A stretch of 64,000 bases of DNA from assembly GCF_014117325.1 (NCBI RefSeq), contig NZ_CP059732.1:2803001-2867000 (forward strand). The letters are read 5' to 3'. Position 1 is the first letter of the stretch, and the number at the start of each line of letters is the position of its first letter. Positions 17,999 to 27,066 of the stretch are shown here, in pieces. Made by a program: the position numbers and the translations under genes. This stretch comes from Spirosoma foliorum. GTDB lineage: Bacteria > Bacteroidota > Bacteroidia > Cytophagales > Spirosomataceae. The notes under the pieces were generated by a model, which saw only the letters and a program-made list of their open reading frames with translations, was not told where the DNA came from and did no database searches.

Positions 17999-18022
17999 AG
18001 TTGGTAAGTAGTGCGTAGGCAT

Positions 18023-18783
18023 AGGGAATAGATATATATCGATGGAATAGGCTCATAAGTGCTGGAAACGTTTCATACTGTCCAAGGCATCCTTCAGGGA
18101 GGCCTTTACTGCCATCTGGTCTGAAATGCCACTCCGGTTTGTTTGAGATTTATTGGTTATCTCTTCATATTATGGAAATATGGATAGTAATTGAGATGTT
18201 CTTTGACGAGTAATGTATTAAATAGTCACCAGCACACTTGTCTATAAAAGTCTCGAGTATCGCCTTTGACTCGCTTTAACGCACCGACCTATGGAAATAT
18301 TAAGAAGATTCTGAGGAACCAACAGTCTAAAACACCCCTGTTATAGATATTAGTTGTCATTCGTAACTTGGGTAAGGCGTCAGAACGGCCAGCTATTGTC
18401 GGATTTTGTACGAACCTGTAAAACATTCCGTAGAGGATATTGGGGCATGTTTTAACGGTATTCCTTCAGTTTAAGAGACTGCCTAAATTTCATAAAAATA
18501 GTCTCGGTTTTACCCCTCCCCCCTGAATGGGGCTTAGTTCATCGTGGAAATAAGCCCCATTCAGGGGGGGGGGAGGGTAGGGTAAATAAATGAAAAACTA
18601 ATTTTTAGACAGTCTCTAAAATTGAGCGAAAGGCGATTTGGCATAAAAATAGCTCTATGATTAAGTGTAGACTTAGTTTATGAAGAAGTTACCCATCGTG
18701 GAATTTGGCTTGATTGGAACTGTGATAGCTGCTAATTCTGGGACGTTGTCTGAATTATTTATTGGGCCAAATGGTCATTTCTT
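18023..18783. other. long gene-poor stretch with one composite inverted repeat
   Basis: This interval of about 760 bases between the T9SS cargo and the HPP gene holds no ORF I can support. From 18471 to 18620 there is a composite inverted repeat: outer arms AGAGACTGCCTAAA / TTTAGACAGTCTCT and inner arms CCCTGAATGGGGCTTA / TAAGCCCCATTCAGGG. The pyrimidine-rich CCCCTCCCCCC run of the first arm has a counterpart G-run in the second. A 46-codon ORF at 18680 overlaps the HPP start in another frame and looks spurious. Confidence 0.6.
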
Positions 18784-19272
18784 ATGCAGACCGCGATTCG
18801 CTGGGCGTTATGTATCATAGGGATCGAAATCCTTTTTTTAGTGGCTTTTCGGGCTGGGCTTTTAGCTATTGTGCCGCCTTTAGCAGCTTCCTGCATCTTA
18901 TTGGCTGCCAATCCGCAGGGAATGTTTGCGCGGCCTGTAACTGTACTGACTGCCTATATAGTGGTGGGACACCTGGGGTTGATCAATAGCGTTTTTTGGG
19001 GTAATGATCTGTTTTGTCTGTTTGTGATGACGCTGCTTGTGGTCGGAATTATGGCGGCTGTTCCTTGTATTCATCCCCCAGCGGTGGCCTTGTTATTTCA
19101 TTTGGCTAATTCTTCTCACCCTTTTCAGTCATATTTAGTTACTTTGTGTCTGATGGGTGGCTTGTTAGCCCTACACCTGGCTGGCCAATGGTTTATAAAG
19201 CAATTATTTCGAACAGCCCCAGTAATACCCAGACCACAGGTGGCTACAAACTTCTTCGAAACAGTAAGGTAA
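18784..19272 (+). CDS. HPP family membrane protein
   Basis: This is a 162-residue inner-membrane protein with four or five predicted helices. The defining features are PPLAASCILLAANPQG near residue 31 and the HPPA motif in CIHPPAVALLF. HPP proteins are small integral membrane proteins, some linked to nitrite or other anion transport. The exact role here is unknown. It is followed after 20 bases by a Crp/Fnr regulator on the same strand, so it may be part of the same transcript or regulon. Confidence 0.85.
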   Translation: MQTAIRWALCIIGIEILFLVAFRAGLLAIVPPLAASCILLAANPQGMFARPVTVLTAYIVVGHLGLINSVFWGNDLFCLFVMTLLVVGIMAAVPCIHPPAVALLFHLANSSHPFQSYLVTLCLMGGLLALHLAGQWFIKQLFRTAPVIPRPQVATNFFETVR

Positions 19273-19292
19273 ACGAAACGTTACGTTTCAAT

Positions 19293-19901
19293 ATGGATAA
19301 TCAATCTCCCATAGCGGGCGATAATACTGCCCTGTTTAATCCGCTATTCAGTTATCTGCGTCTCTTTAAGGCTATTCCATCGGCTGATGTTGAGGTGATT
19401 AAACGAGAGTTAGGGTATCGCAACGTAGCGGAAGGAGAATATCTACTGAAAGAGGGGACTGTGGCGACGAATCTGTTTTTTATTTGTGATGGCGTTGTTC
19501 GTATTGTCACCCAGAATGAACAGGGGCGGGAACTAACGCATTATTTCCTGAAGGAAAACCAATTGGTAACCATTCTGGATAGTTTTAACCGGGCTGTTCC
19601 GGCTAACGAAAGCATTCTGGCGGCTTGTCCCACCCAGGTGATTGTGCTGCCTAAACGCAGTTTACTGGTCCTCTACGAACGCTTTCCCTACCTGAAAGAA
19701 CTAATTGAAAAACTGACCCAGCAGACGCTCCTCTACAAAATTCAAATCCGGAATGCCTATTTAGGTGAAGATGCCATGACGCGTTACCAACAGTTTTTGA
19801 TTCGTCAGCCAGAGATCGCTTTACGAGTATCCTTGCAAAGTATTGCTTCCTATTTAGGAATTACGCAACAATCGCTGAGCCGAATTCGGAGGAATAGTTG
19901 A
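19293..19901 (+). CDS. Crp/Fnr family transcriptional regulator
   Basis: This is a 202-residue regulator. ATG 19293 is chosen because the upstream in-frame extension to 19146 overlaps the HPP gene. Residues about 25-130 are a cyclic-nucleotide-binding-like beta-roll (EGEYLLKEGTVATNLFFICDGVVRI). The C-terminus is a short winged helix (SLQSIASYLGITQQSLSRIRR). There are no clustered cysteines, so it is not an iron-sulfur FNR. The last five codons lie inside a perfect 31-bp hairpin. The ligand is unknown. Confidence 0.92.
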   Translation: MDNQSPIAGDNTALFNPLFSYLRLFKAIPSADVEVIKRELGYRNVAEGEYLLKEGTVATNLFFICDGVVRIVTQNEQGRELTHYFLKENQLVTILDSFNRAVPANESILAACPTQVIVLPKRSLLVLYERFPYLKELIEKLTQQTLLYKIQIRNAYLGEDAMTRYQQFLIRQPEIALRVSLQSIASYLGITQQSLSRIRRNS

Positions 19902-19957
19902 TACATACGCCATATCTCCAAAGATATGGCGTATGTATCAACTATTCCTCCGTTTTT
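19887..19957 (+). terminator. perfect 31-bp hairpin with T-run, overlapping the Crp/Fnr 3' end
   Basis: The arms 19887-19917 and 19922-19952 are perfectly complementary with a 4-base loop (CCAA), followed by TTTTT at 19953-19957. The form is that of a very strong intrinsic terminator. The first arm includes the last four sense codons and the stop codon of the regulator. Confidence 0.85.
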
Positions 19958-20015
19958 ACCATTTGGTAAATGACAGCTCCGTTTGCTGACGGAACTTTGC
20001 TTCGTCAAAAAGCAA

Positions 20016-20768
20016 ATGAATCAAGTTATGAATCAGCAAACAGTAAACGGTGTTTTAGGCGGGAAACGAATCATTCTACTCGGAGGAAGTTCAGGCATTG
20101 GATTGGCCACGGCTAAAGCCGCAGCCGCCGAAGGAGCACAAGTCGTTATCGTTTCCAGTAACCAACAACGTATCGATCAGGCTCTTACCGAACTACCTAC
20201 AGGTAGCGAAGGCTATCAGGTCGATTTAACGAACGAGAACCAGATAGCCAGTTTTTTTAATCAGATTGGCGGATTTGACCATCTGGTGTATACGGCCGGA
20301 GAAGGAATTAAGCTAAGTAATCTCGCAGATACACAGCTCGACGAGGCTCGAACGTACTTCAATATCCGGTATTGGGGTGCCTTTCTGGCGGTCAAATACG
20401 GCTATCCGCATATCAGCCAAACCGGTTCCATTGTGCTCACCAGCGGTATTGCTAGTCAACGGCCCAATGCAGGCTGGTCGTTGGGAGCCAGCATCTGTGC
20501 GGCAATGGAAGGCTTTACGCGAGCAATGGCAATGGAGCTTGCTCCTGTACGAGTGAATGCCGTTTCACCGGGAGTTGTAAAAACCAATCTTTGGGCGGGA
20601 ATGTCAGAGGCCGACCGGGAAGGTATGTACTCCCAGATTGGCAATTCGCTGCCCGTTAAGCGCGTGGGCGAAGCCGAAGATATTGCACAAACCTATCTGT
20701 ATTTATTGCGTCAGCCGTTCAGCACCGGGCAGATCATTACGGTCGATGGTGGAGCAGTGTTGGTTTAG
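20016..20768 (+). CDS. SDR-family protein lacking the usual catalytic Tyr/Lys
   Basis: This is a Rossmann-fold protein of 250 residues. The cofactor motif GGSSGIG lies near residue 22, an NNAG-like YTAGEG near 93, and the late motif PVRVNAVSPGVVKT near 180. Where classical SDRs have YxxxK, this protein reads GWSLGASICAAMEG, with neither the tyrosine nor the lysine in register. It ends in the usual QIITVDGGAVLV. Start 20016 avoids a TTG extension. It may be a distinct SDR subfamily with altered chemistry or a binding role. Confidence 0.85.
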   Translation: MNQVMNQQTVNGVLGGKRIILLGGSSGIGLATAKAAAAEGAQVVIVSSNQQRIDQALTELPTGSEGYQVDLTNENQIASFFNQIGGFDHLVYTAGEGIKLSNLADTQLDEARTYFNIRYWGAFLAVKYGYPHISQTGSIVLTSGIASQRPNAGWSLGASICAAMEGFTRAMAMELAPVRVNAVSPGVVKTNLWAGMSEADREGMYSQIGNSLPVKRVGEAEDIAQTYLYLLRQPFSTGQIITVDGGAVLV

Positions 20769-20791
20769 GAAATAGTTTGACATTGATCTTT

Positions 20792-20880
20792 ATTTTTTGT
20801 CATTCCGACGCCAGGAGGAATCTCAAGCTTGACTGATACAGGGCTTCGAGATTCCTTCTAGCGTCGGAATGACAAAAAAT
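20792..20880. terminator. inverted repeat between convergent genes, likely bidirectional terminator
   Basis: The arms 20792-20824 and 20848-20880 match at 31 of 33 positions (ATTTTTTGTCATTCCGACG...). The A- and T-rich outer ends give a T-run in both directions between the SDR and GH92 genes. The arms are diverged relatives of the GTCATCCCGAC element at 10434 and 14917, but the loop and flank are different. Confidence 0.8.
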
Positions 20881-20910
20881 GAGTGGCAAATTTCAAAGTT
20901 AATAGCAGCT

Positions 20911-23199
20911 CTACTTTTTCGTCGGCTTGGCGCTCATGTAAAACGTTAGTTTACCGCCTTTCATAATATCCGAATGGGAAATTACGGGCTGAGTCAACTC
21001 CTTTCCATTCAACAGCACCTTTTGTACATAGACATTTTTGTCGCTCTGATTAATGGCTTCGATGGTGAACGTCTGACCATTTTCGAGGTTCAGGCGGGCA
21101 CTTTTAACCGAAGGACTTCCCAACGAGTACGCTTCTGAACCCGGAGCAACTGGATAAAAACCCATCGACGAAAACATATACCAGGCACTCATCTGGCCAC
21201 AGTCATCATTGCCGCCCAAACCGTCGGGGGCCGATTTATACTGCATGTTGAGAATCATGCGGATACGCGCCTGTGTTTTCCAGGGTTGCCCGGCCCAGTT
21301 GTACAGATAGGCAATGTGGTGGGCGGGCTCGTTGCCATGAATGTACCCACCAATGATGCCTTCGCGAGTAATGTCTTCGGTTTCGGCAAAAAACTCGTCG
21401 GGCAAATGCATCGAGAAAAGTGTATCGAGTCGGGCAGTAAATTTCTTGGGGCCACCCATCGCCTGCATCAGAGCGGCTGGATCTTGCGGGACGAAAAAGC
21501 TGAAGTTCCAGGAGTTACCTTCAATAAAACCCTGTCCTTCCGTTTTATACACGTCGAATTCTTTTTTGAACGATCCATCAGCCAACCGGGGGCGCATGAA
21601 CCCAATGGATGTATCATACACGTTTTTCCAGTTTTCGGAGCGTTTCAGGTAGGTAGCATACACATCGGTTCGGTTTAGTTTTTTCGCCATCTGGGCAATG
21701 CACCAGTCGTCGTAGGCGTATTCCAACGTGTTCGATACGGAGGTTCTATTGGATGTTGAAGGGATAAAACCTTTATCGATATATTCGCCAATACCTTCAT
21801 AATCACGATGATTGGAAGTGGCAATACACGCATCCATCGCTTTCTGAGCATCCCCTTTGTAGGTTCCCTTGATCACCGCATCGGCCAGCACCGAAACGCT
21901 GTGGTAGCCACTCATACACCAGTTGTCGTTCGCATAGTGCGACCAGATCGGCAGCATTTTGAGCGTGCTCTGCTCATAGTGGGCCATCATGGATTGCACC
22001 ATGTCGTTGTTTCGGCCAGGCTGAATCAGATTGAAAAACGGATGGAGTGCTCGGTACGTATCCCAGAGCGAGAAGGTGGTGTAATTCGTAAAACCGGTTG
22101 CCGAGTGAACGCCCTGATCCAGTCCTTTATACTGACCGTTGACGTCCATGTAGGTCGTTGGGTTGATAAACGAGTGGTATAGCGACGTATAGAAGTTCAC
22201 CTTGTCGGTTTCCGACGCGTCGATCTGGATTTTATTTAACTCTTTGTTCCAATCGGCCTGGGCACGAGCCTTCGTTTGGTCGAAATCCCAATGTGGAATT
22301 TCAGCCTGCATATTGGCCAGTGCATTCTCCTGACTTACCGGCGACAGTGCCATTTTCAGCTTTATCTTTTCGCCTTCGTTCGTGTCGAAATCAAAGTACA
22401 TCCGCATCTTCTTGCCCGCCAGCTCGGGGAAATTCTTCGTCTGATCGAATTTTCGCCAGAAACCCTTGTACACCTGTGCTTTATCCAGATTCTGTTGCCC
22501 ATAGGATTTAAATGGTTTCGAGAACGAGAGTGCGAAATAAACGGTTCTGGTGCGTGCCCAGCCGTTGGTTTGCCGGTAGCCGGTAATCAGGGTATCGTTT
22601 ACAACGCGCACATACGTCCAGACAACCTTATCCTCGAAATTGTAAATACCATGGATCAAATCCAGAATAATGTGCGACTGGTCGGACTTTGGAAAGGTGT
22701 ACTGGTGAAAGCCAACTCGGTTAGAGGCCGTCAACTCAGCCGTAATCGCATGATCGTCGAGTTTGACTTTGTAATATCCGGCTTCGGCAACTTCGTTTGC
22801 GTGCGAAAACGCTGACCGATAGCCGCTTTTGGGATTTAAGGCCACCCCTGGGTTCAATTGCAACGCGCCCTGCGTAGGCATGATCAGAAAATCACCCAAG
22901 TCGGAATGGCCGGTACCGCTGAAATGCGTGTGACTAAACCCGACAATCGTTTTGTCTTCGTATTTGTAGCCAGCACAATAGCGGTAGACATCCCCATTGT
23001 ACTTACCGTTAAATTCATACGAGAGGGTGTCCGTATCAGGACTTAATTGAACCGAACCAAACGGCACCGTAGCACCAGGAAAGGTATGCCCCATTTTTTC
23101 GGTGCCAATCAACGGGTGGACATAGGGAACGAGGTTCTGCTGGGCGAAGGAAAGAAAAGCGAGAAATTGGAAGAGGATTGTAAAGCTAACTTTTGTCAT
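20911..23199 (-). CDS. GH92 alpha-mannosidase family protein
   Basis: This is a 762-residue secreted glycoside hydrolase. ATG 23199 gives a signal peptide (MTKVSFTILFQFLAFLSFAQ). An upstream in-frame ATG at 23316 would add 39 residues and hide it. The N-terminal beta-sandwich starts with YVHPLIGTEKMGHTFPGATVPFG, and the C-terminal (alpha/alpha)6 domain holds the GH92 signature GGNDDCGQMSAWYMFSSMG. The family removes exo-acting alpha-mannose from N-glycans or mannans, with calcium. No SusC/SusD pair is adjacent, so it is not part of a polysaccharide utilisation locus in this window. Confidence 0.95.
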   Translation of the reverse strand: MTKVSFTILFQFLAFLSFAQQNLVPYVHPLIGTEKMGHTFPGATVPFGSVQLSPDTDTLSYEFNGKYNGDVYRYCAGYKYEDKTIVGFSHTHFSGTGHSDLGDFLIMPTQGALQLNPGVALNPKSGYRSAFSHANEVAEAGYYKVKLDDHAITAELTASNRVGFHQYTFPKSDQSHIILDLIHGIYNFEDKVVWTYVRVVNDTLITGYRQTNGWARTRTVYFALSFSKPFKSYGQQNLDKAQVYKGFWRKFDQTKNFPELAGKKMRMYFDFDTNEGEKIKLKMALSPVSQENALANMQAEIPHWDFDQTKARAQADWNKELNKIQIDASETDKVNFYTSLYHSFINPTTYMDVNGQYKGLDQGVHSATGFTNYTTFSLWDTYRALHPFFNLIQPGRNNDMVQSMMAHYEQSTLKMLPIWSHYANDNWCMSGYHSVSVLADAVIKGTYKGDAQKAMDACIATSNHRDYEGIGEYIDKGFIPSTSNRTSVSNTLEYAYDDWCIAQMAKKLNRTDVYATYLKRSENWKNVYDTSIGFMRPRLADGSFKKEFDVYKTEGQGFIEGNSWNFSFFVPQDPAALMQAMGGPKKFTARLDTLFSMHLPDEFFAETEDITREGIIGGYIHGNEPAHHIAYLYNWAGQPWKTQARIRMILNMQYKSAPDGLGGNDDCGQMSAWYMFSSMGFYPVAPGSEAYSLGSPSVKSARLNLENGQTFTIEAINQSDKNVYVQKVLLNGKELTQPVISHSDIMKGGKLTFYMSAKPTKK

Positions 23200-23301
23200 T
23201 TTTTGAAGGAAAATCCATTGACTCTGATACTGGGGTAAAAAGGTACGAAAACCTTTCGGAAAGCTAAGCGGGAAGCACATGTTGGTGATGTTTGACGTGG
23301 T

Positions 23302-23375
23302 GTCAGGTGCTAACACCTGACATTTTAGGTTTCTAAAAACCTACTGTTAATACCTATAGGTTTTAAGAAACCTAA
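23302..23375. repeat. two short inverted repeats upstream of the GH92 gene
   Basis: GTCAGGTG with CACCTGAC (23302-23321) is followed by TTAGGTTTCTAAAAACCT (23325-23342) paired with 23358-23375 at about 17 of 18 positions. Both arm types also occur near 10300-10380. They lie in the 350-base divergent gap between the GH92 and efflux operons. Confidence 0.6.
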
Positions 23376-23417
23376 GGTGTCGGTTATGAGTAATCGACAT
23401 CACTTAAGCGACTAGAC

Positions 23418-23452
23418 GTGCGAAATTGCAATAATCTGTGCGATTTCGCACA
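23418..23452 (+). promoter_or_regulatory. paired operator-like sites upstream of a sigma-54 promoter
   Basis: TGTGCGATTTCGCACA (23437-23452) is a perfect interrupted palindrome. GTGCGAAATTGCA at 23418-23430 is an imperfect version of the same half-sites. Their centres are 20 bp apart, about two helical turns, and lie about 87 and 107 bp upstream of the predicted start at 23532. That is a typical distance for enhancer sites of NtrC-type activators, and one is encoded at 29754. Confidence 0.6.
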
Positions 23453-23505
23453 GTTTTCCTATAGTTAACTTTAAGCAACGAGTTGACTGTTAGTGTATTA
23501 CCTAG

Positions 23506-23520
23506 TGGCACGTTGTTTGG
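23506..23520 (+). promoter_or_regulatory. probable sigma-54 (-24/-12) promoter of the efflux operon
   Basis: TGGCACG (23506-23512), four bases, then TTGG (23517-23520) fits the -24/-12 consensus TGGCACG-N4-TTGC with one mismatch, the final C. The predicted start near 23532 would leave an 18-base leader before ATG 23550. The presence of an NtrC-type activator at the end of the same gene series supports the call. Confidence 0.65.
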
Positions 23521-23549
23521 CCTTCTATCTGTGAATTACAATATAGAAG

Positions 23550-24809
23550 ATGGACAAAGAACTTGCCCCAGAAATTGCCAATCGTGGCCGCAACCGGAAC
23601 CTGCTCATTGGGGTGACTGTCGTTGTGGCACTGGCTTTGGTCATTCTCTGGACGAGAAATGCGCTCAAAACCTCTGTCGAAGGGGAGCGAATCCGAACCA
23701 CAATCGCTGAAATTGGCCCAGTCGAAAACTCGTTAAATGCAACGGGTGAAGTTATTCCGGCTTACGAACAGATTTATACCAGCCCCATTCGGGCCAGTAT
23801 CCGGCGTGTTTTGCTTATGCCCGGCACAGCCGTAAAAGCCGGTCAGCCCATAATGGACCTCGATAAGTCAATTACGGAAATTGAACTCGAAAAACTCAAT
23901 GACCAACTGGCACTTAAACGCAACGGCATCGATCAGTTGCGGATGAAACTCAATAAGAGCTTGTACGATGCCGAGGTGAATGATCAAATAAAGCTGCTCA
24001 ACATCAATCGATTACGGGCTGACCTGGAAGGTGCGAAACGGCTTCAGAAAGTAGGAGGGAGCACGGGCGAAGACGTAACCCGCGCCGAAAATTCCCTCCG
24101 TGTTGCCGAGCTGGAGAAGAAGCAACTCGAAAATGATCTCACATACAATCGTCAGTCGATGAGTGCCAGCTTGCGCGAAACGACCTTACAGGCGCAGATC
24201 GAAGAGAAAAACCTGAAAGAGTTGACCCATAAACTAAAGCAGGCCGACATCATAGCCGACCGGCCCGGAGTACTAACCTGGGTAAATGAAAACATTGGCT
24301 CGGCCGTCAATGAGGGGGAAATGCTGGCGAAGCTGGCTGATCTGGCTAGTTTCCGGGTCGAAGGTTCCTGTTCAGATGTTTATGCTGATCAGGTTAAAGT
24401 CGGACTTCCGGTTGCGATTAAAGTAAACGAAACCAATCTGCGCGGACTGATTACACAGGTAAAGCCAGCCGTGAAAAACGGGATCGTGCAATTTGTGATT
24501 CAACTGGACAACAGCCACCACGCGTCCCTCCGTCCTAATATGAAAGTGGAAGTGTTCGTCATTACCGATCGGGTAGCAAAGGCGGTTCGGGTAGCGAACG
24601 GACCAGCGTTCAAAGGCAAGCGGACGCAGTACATATATGTGTTGCCAAAAGGAAGCCAGGTAGCACATCGTCGCGAGATCGCACTTGGGTTGTCGAACTT
24701 CGACTTTGTGGAAATAAAGTCAGGTGTGCAAGCGGGCGAACAAGTAATCCTGACGGATCTGAGTCAATACGAGCATCTGGAAGAACTCACCATCGAGCCA
24801 AAACACTAA
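23550..24809 (+). CDS. efflux periplasmic adaptor (HlyD/MFP family)
   Basis: This is a 419-residue adaptor anchored by one N-terminal helix (NLLIGVTVVVALALVILW). The beta-barrel/lipoyl region starts near residue 65 (GEVIPAYEQIYTSPIRASIRRVLLMPGTAVKAGQP). A coiled-coil hairpin spans about 110-225, the second lipoyl half (VLTWVNENIGSAVNEGEML) lies near 245, and the membrane-proximal domain follows. It should link the ABC permeases at 27157 and 28491 to the TolC-like channel at 24821. It is the first gene after the sigma-54-type promoter. Confidence 0.93.
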   Translation: MDKELAPEIANRGRNRNLLIGVTVVVALALVILWTRNALKTSVEGERIRTTIAEIGPVENSLNATGEVIPAYEQIYTSPIRASIRRVLLMPGTAVKAGQPIMDLDKSITEIELEKLNDQLALKRNGIDQLRMKLNKSLYDAEVNDQIKLLNINRLRADLEGAKRLQKVGGSTGEDVTRAENSLRVAELEKKQLENDLTYNRQSMSASLRETTLQAQIEEKNLKELTHKLKQADIIADRPGVLTWVNENIGSAVNEGEMLAKLADLASFRVEGSCSDVYADQVKVGLPVAIKVNETNLRGLITQVKPAVKNGIVQFVIQLDNSHHASLRPNMKVEVFVITDRVAKAVRVANGPAFKGKRTQYIYVLPKGSQVAHRREIALGLSNFDFVEIKSGVQAGEQVILTDLSQYEHLEELTIEPKH

Positions 24810-24820
24810 CCCAGACCGCT

Positions 24821-26290
24821 ATGAACCGCTTTTATTTAGTCATATTTGGTTTGCTTGGTATCGTTGGGCAAACATCGGCACAAACCACTACCTTAAACGA
24901 GGTTTTGCAACTGGCGCAGGCGCAGTCGGTGTCGGCAAAACGGGCTAATACGCAACAGCGTACCAACATCTGGGCTTTTCGATCGTTTTTGGCGCAGTAT
25001 AAACCACAACTCAGTCTGGATGGGTCGCTGCCTAATTTTACTCGCTCGTATGTACAGGTAACTCAACCTGATGGAAACATTCAGTTTGAACCTGTATCCT
25101 ATAATAACTCGATTCTGAATTTGTCGCTAAGCCAGACAATTGCCCCGACGGGTGGGACCATTTTTGTGCAGAAGCAACTTCAGCGATTCGATAACTTTAT
25201 TCAGGATACAAAACTTTATAATGGAATTCCGTTTGGGATTGGGTTGTCGCAACCGCTCTTTCAATTCAATCCAATGCGGTGGGATCGGAAAATTCAGCCG
25301 CTCTTGTATGCCGAAGGAAATCAGCAACTGATTGAATCACTGGAACAGGTTTCCCTGACGGCCACAAATTTGTATTTCGATCTGTTGGTATCGCAGGTCA
25401 ATCTGCAAATTGCCGAAACCAACCGGGTCAATAATGATACGCTTTACCGAATTGCCTTACACAAGCTTGATCTCGGCAAGATTTCGCAGAACGACCTGTT
25501 ACAGTTGCAGTTGAGCGTGCTCAATGCCGAAAAAGATCTGGCCTCGGCCCGGCAAACAGCAGCCGTAGCGTCGTTAAAACTGAAAACGTTTATAGGCTAC
25601 CGCAATGAAGGGAACGATCGGGCTGTTATTGGTCAGACGCGCCCGCTAGAGCTGGCTATTCCGAACCAGATTCCCGATTTAACCGTCGATGTGAATCGGG
25701 CGATCAACGAAGCCACTGCCAATCGGGCGGCCGCCATTGCGTTTAAACGACGACTATTGGAGGCTGAGCGGGATCTGGAAAAAGCCCGAAAAAACAACGG
25801 CCTCAATGCGACACTCACCGCAGGCTTTGGTTTATCGAATCAAGGTCCTAACCTTATCGATGTGTACATCCGGCCGCAGAACCGCGAGTACGTATCGCTC
25901 CAGTTCACACTGCCCATTATGACCTGGGGGCGGGCACAGGCCATTGTCGAAACCGCCAGAGCAAACCGCGAACTGGCGCAGCAAACCGTTGAGCAGGACA
26001 AGCTAACTTTCGAACAGGAGATTTTTACGCAGGTGACGCTCTTACAGATGCTTCGCCAGCAAGTGACATTGACTGCCAAAGCCGACGAGATTGGCCAGAA
26101 TCGATACCAGATTGCCCAGGATCGCTTCAAGTTAAGTGACCTGAGTGTTACGGATTTAGGCATTGCAACCCAGGAAAAAGACCGCGCCCGTCGCGATGCC
26201 ATCCTGGCCCTGCGCGACTATTGGCAGGCGTATTACACGCTACGATTATTAACCTTATATGATTTTGACACAAACCAGAAAATAAAATGA
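24821..26290 (+). CDS. TolC family outer-membrane efflux channel
   Basis: This 489-residue protein has a signal peptide ending at TSAQ. It contains two long helical repeat halves of the OEP family (ANTQQRTNIWAFRSFLAQYKP; NRAAAIAFKRRLLEAERDLEKAR), with strand regions between such as ILNLSLSQTI. It forms a trimeric outer-membrane channel and starts 11 bases after the adaptor gene. The family pattern and gene order give a complete tripartite MacAB-TolC-like pump with the genes that follow. Confidence 0.93.
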   Translation: MNRFYLVIFGLLGIVGQTSAQTTTLNEVLQLAQAQSVSAKRANTQQRTNIWAFRSFLAQYKPQLSLDGSLPNFTRSYVQVTQPDGNIQFEPVSYNNSILNLSLSQTIAPTGGTIFVQKQLQRFDNFIQDTKLYNGIPFGIGLSQPLFQFNPMRWDRKIQPLLYAEGNQQLIESLEQVSLTATNLYFDLLVSQVNLQIAETNRVNNDTLYRIALHKLDLGKISQNDLLQLQLSVLNAEKDLASARQTAAVASLKLKTFIGYRNEGNDRAVIGQTRPLELAIPNQIPDLTVDVNRAINEATANRAAAIAFKRRLLEAERDLEKARKNNGLNATLTAGFGLSNQGPNLIDVYIRPQNREYVSLQFTLPIMTWGRAQAIVETARANRELAQQTVEQDKLTFEQEIFTQVTLLQMLRQQVTLTAKADEIGQNRYQIAQDRFKLSDLSVTDLGIATQEKDRARRDAILALRDYWQAYYTLRLLTLYDFDTNQKIK

Positions 26291-26399
26291 AGGAGAAAAG
26301 GGAGGAAGGGGTAGAAAGGGAGGAGGATTAAAAAAATGTTCTTTCACCTATCTCCTTAATTCTTCCTCCCTCTCGTCCCTTTTCTCCTTCCTCCTTTAA
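26283..26399. repeat. purine/pyrimidine inverted repeat before an ATG
   Basis: A purine-only-like arm (GAAGGAGAAAAGGGAGGAAGG, from about 26289) pairs imperfectly with the pyrimidine arm ending at about 26397. The ATG of the ATPase follows at 26404. The first arm begins in the TolC stop codon region. The word family is related to 45525-45631. Confidence 0.6.
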
Positions 26400-26403
26400 A
26401 ACT

Positions 26404-27066
26404 ATGATCTCTCTCCAAAACATCGAAAAAGTTTACCGGACCAGCACCATTGAGACGCTGGCTTTGAACAACATCAACCTGGAAATCAAGAAAGGTGAGT
26501 TCGTCTCTATTATGGGGCCATCGGGTTGTGGTAAGAGTACGCTCCTGAACGTGATGGGCTTGCTGGATGAACCCTCTAAAGGTACGGTGCAACTGGATGG
26601 TCAGCCAGTGACGAAGTATACCGACAAAGAATTGGCACGACTGCGGAACCAGAAAATCGGCTTCATCTTCCAAAGCTTTCACCTCATTAACGACCTGTCG
26701 GTGCTCGACAATGTGGAGATTCCGTTGCTCTACCGCGCTACTAATGGCAAGCCGCGTCAGGATTATGCGAAAGAAGCGCTAACGAAAGTAGGGTTAAGTA
26801 ACCGGATGAAGCACTTCCCGAAGCAACTATCGGGTGGGCAGAAGCAACGGGTGGCCATCGCCCGCGCCATAGTCGGCAACCCCGACATTATTCTGGCCGA
26901 TGAGCCAACCGGTAACCTCGACAGTGCAATGGGCAACGAAATCATGAACATTCTCCAGCAACTCAACGACGAAGGAGCCACCATCGTAATGGTTACCCAC
27001 GATGAACAAATGGCCAAACGCACCCACCGACTGGTGAGGTTGTTCGACGGAACGCAAGTTTTATAA
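26404..27066 (+). CDS. ABC transporter ATP-binding protein (MacB/LolD type)
   Basis: This is a 220-residue ATPase with Walker A GPSGCGKST near residue 40, Q-loop in IFQSFHLI, signature LSGGQKQR, Walker B IILADEPTGNLDS and the H-loop in MVTHDEQMA. NLDS after the Walker B is typical of LolD/MacB-type exporters. It is the motor for the two permeases at 27157 and 28491. Hairpins separate it from both neighbouring genes. Confidence 0.96.
   Translation: MISLQNIEKVYRTSTIETLALNNINLEIKKGEFVSIMGPSGCGKSTLLNVMGLLDEPSKGTVQLDGQPVTKYTDKELARLRNQKIGFIFQSFHLINDLSVLDNVEIPLLYRATNGKPRQDYAKEALTKVGLSNRMKHFPKQLSGGQKQRVAIARAIVGNPDIILADEPTGNLDSAMGNEIMNILQQLNDEGATIVMVTHDEQMAKRTHRLVRLFDGTQVL

Noticed and set aside
18680..18820. 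46-codon plus-strand frame before the HPP gene
   Set aside because: It overlaps the HPP start in another frame and has no family signal.
22276..22815. 179-codon plus-strand frame opposite GH92
   Set aside because: The strand with the GH92 signature is clear; this is an antisense shadow frame.
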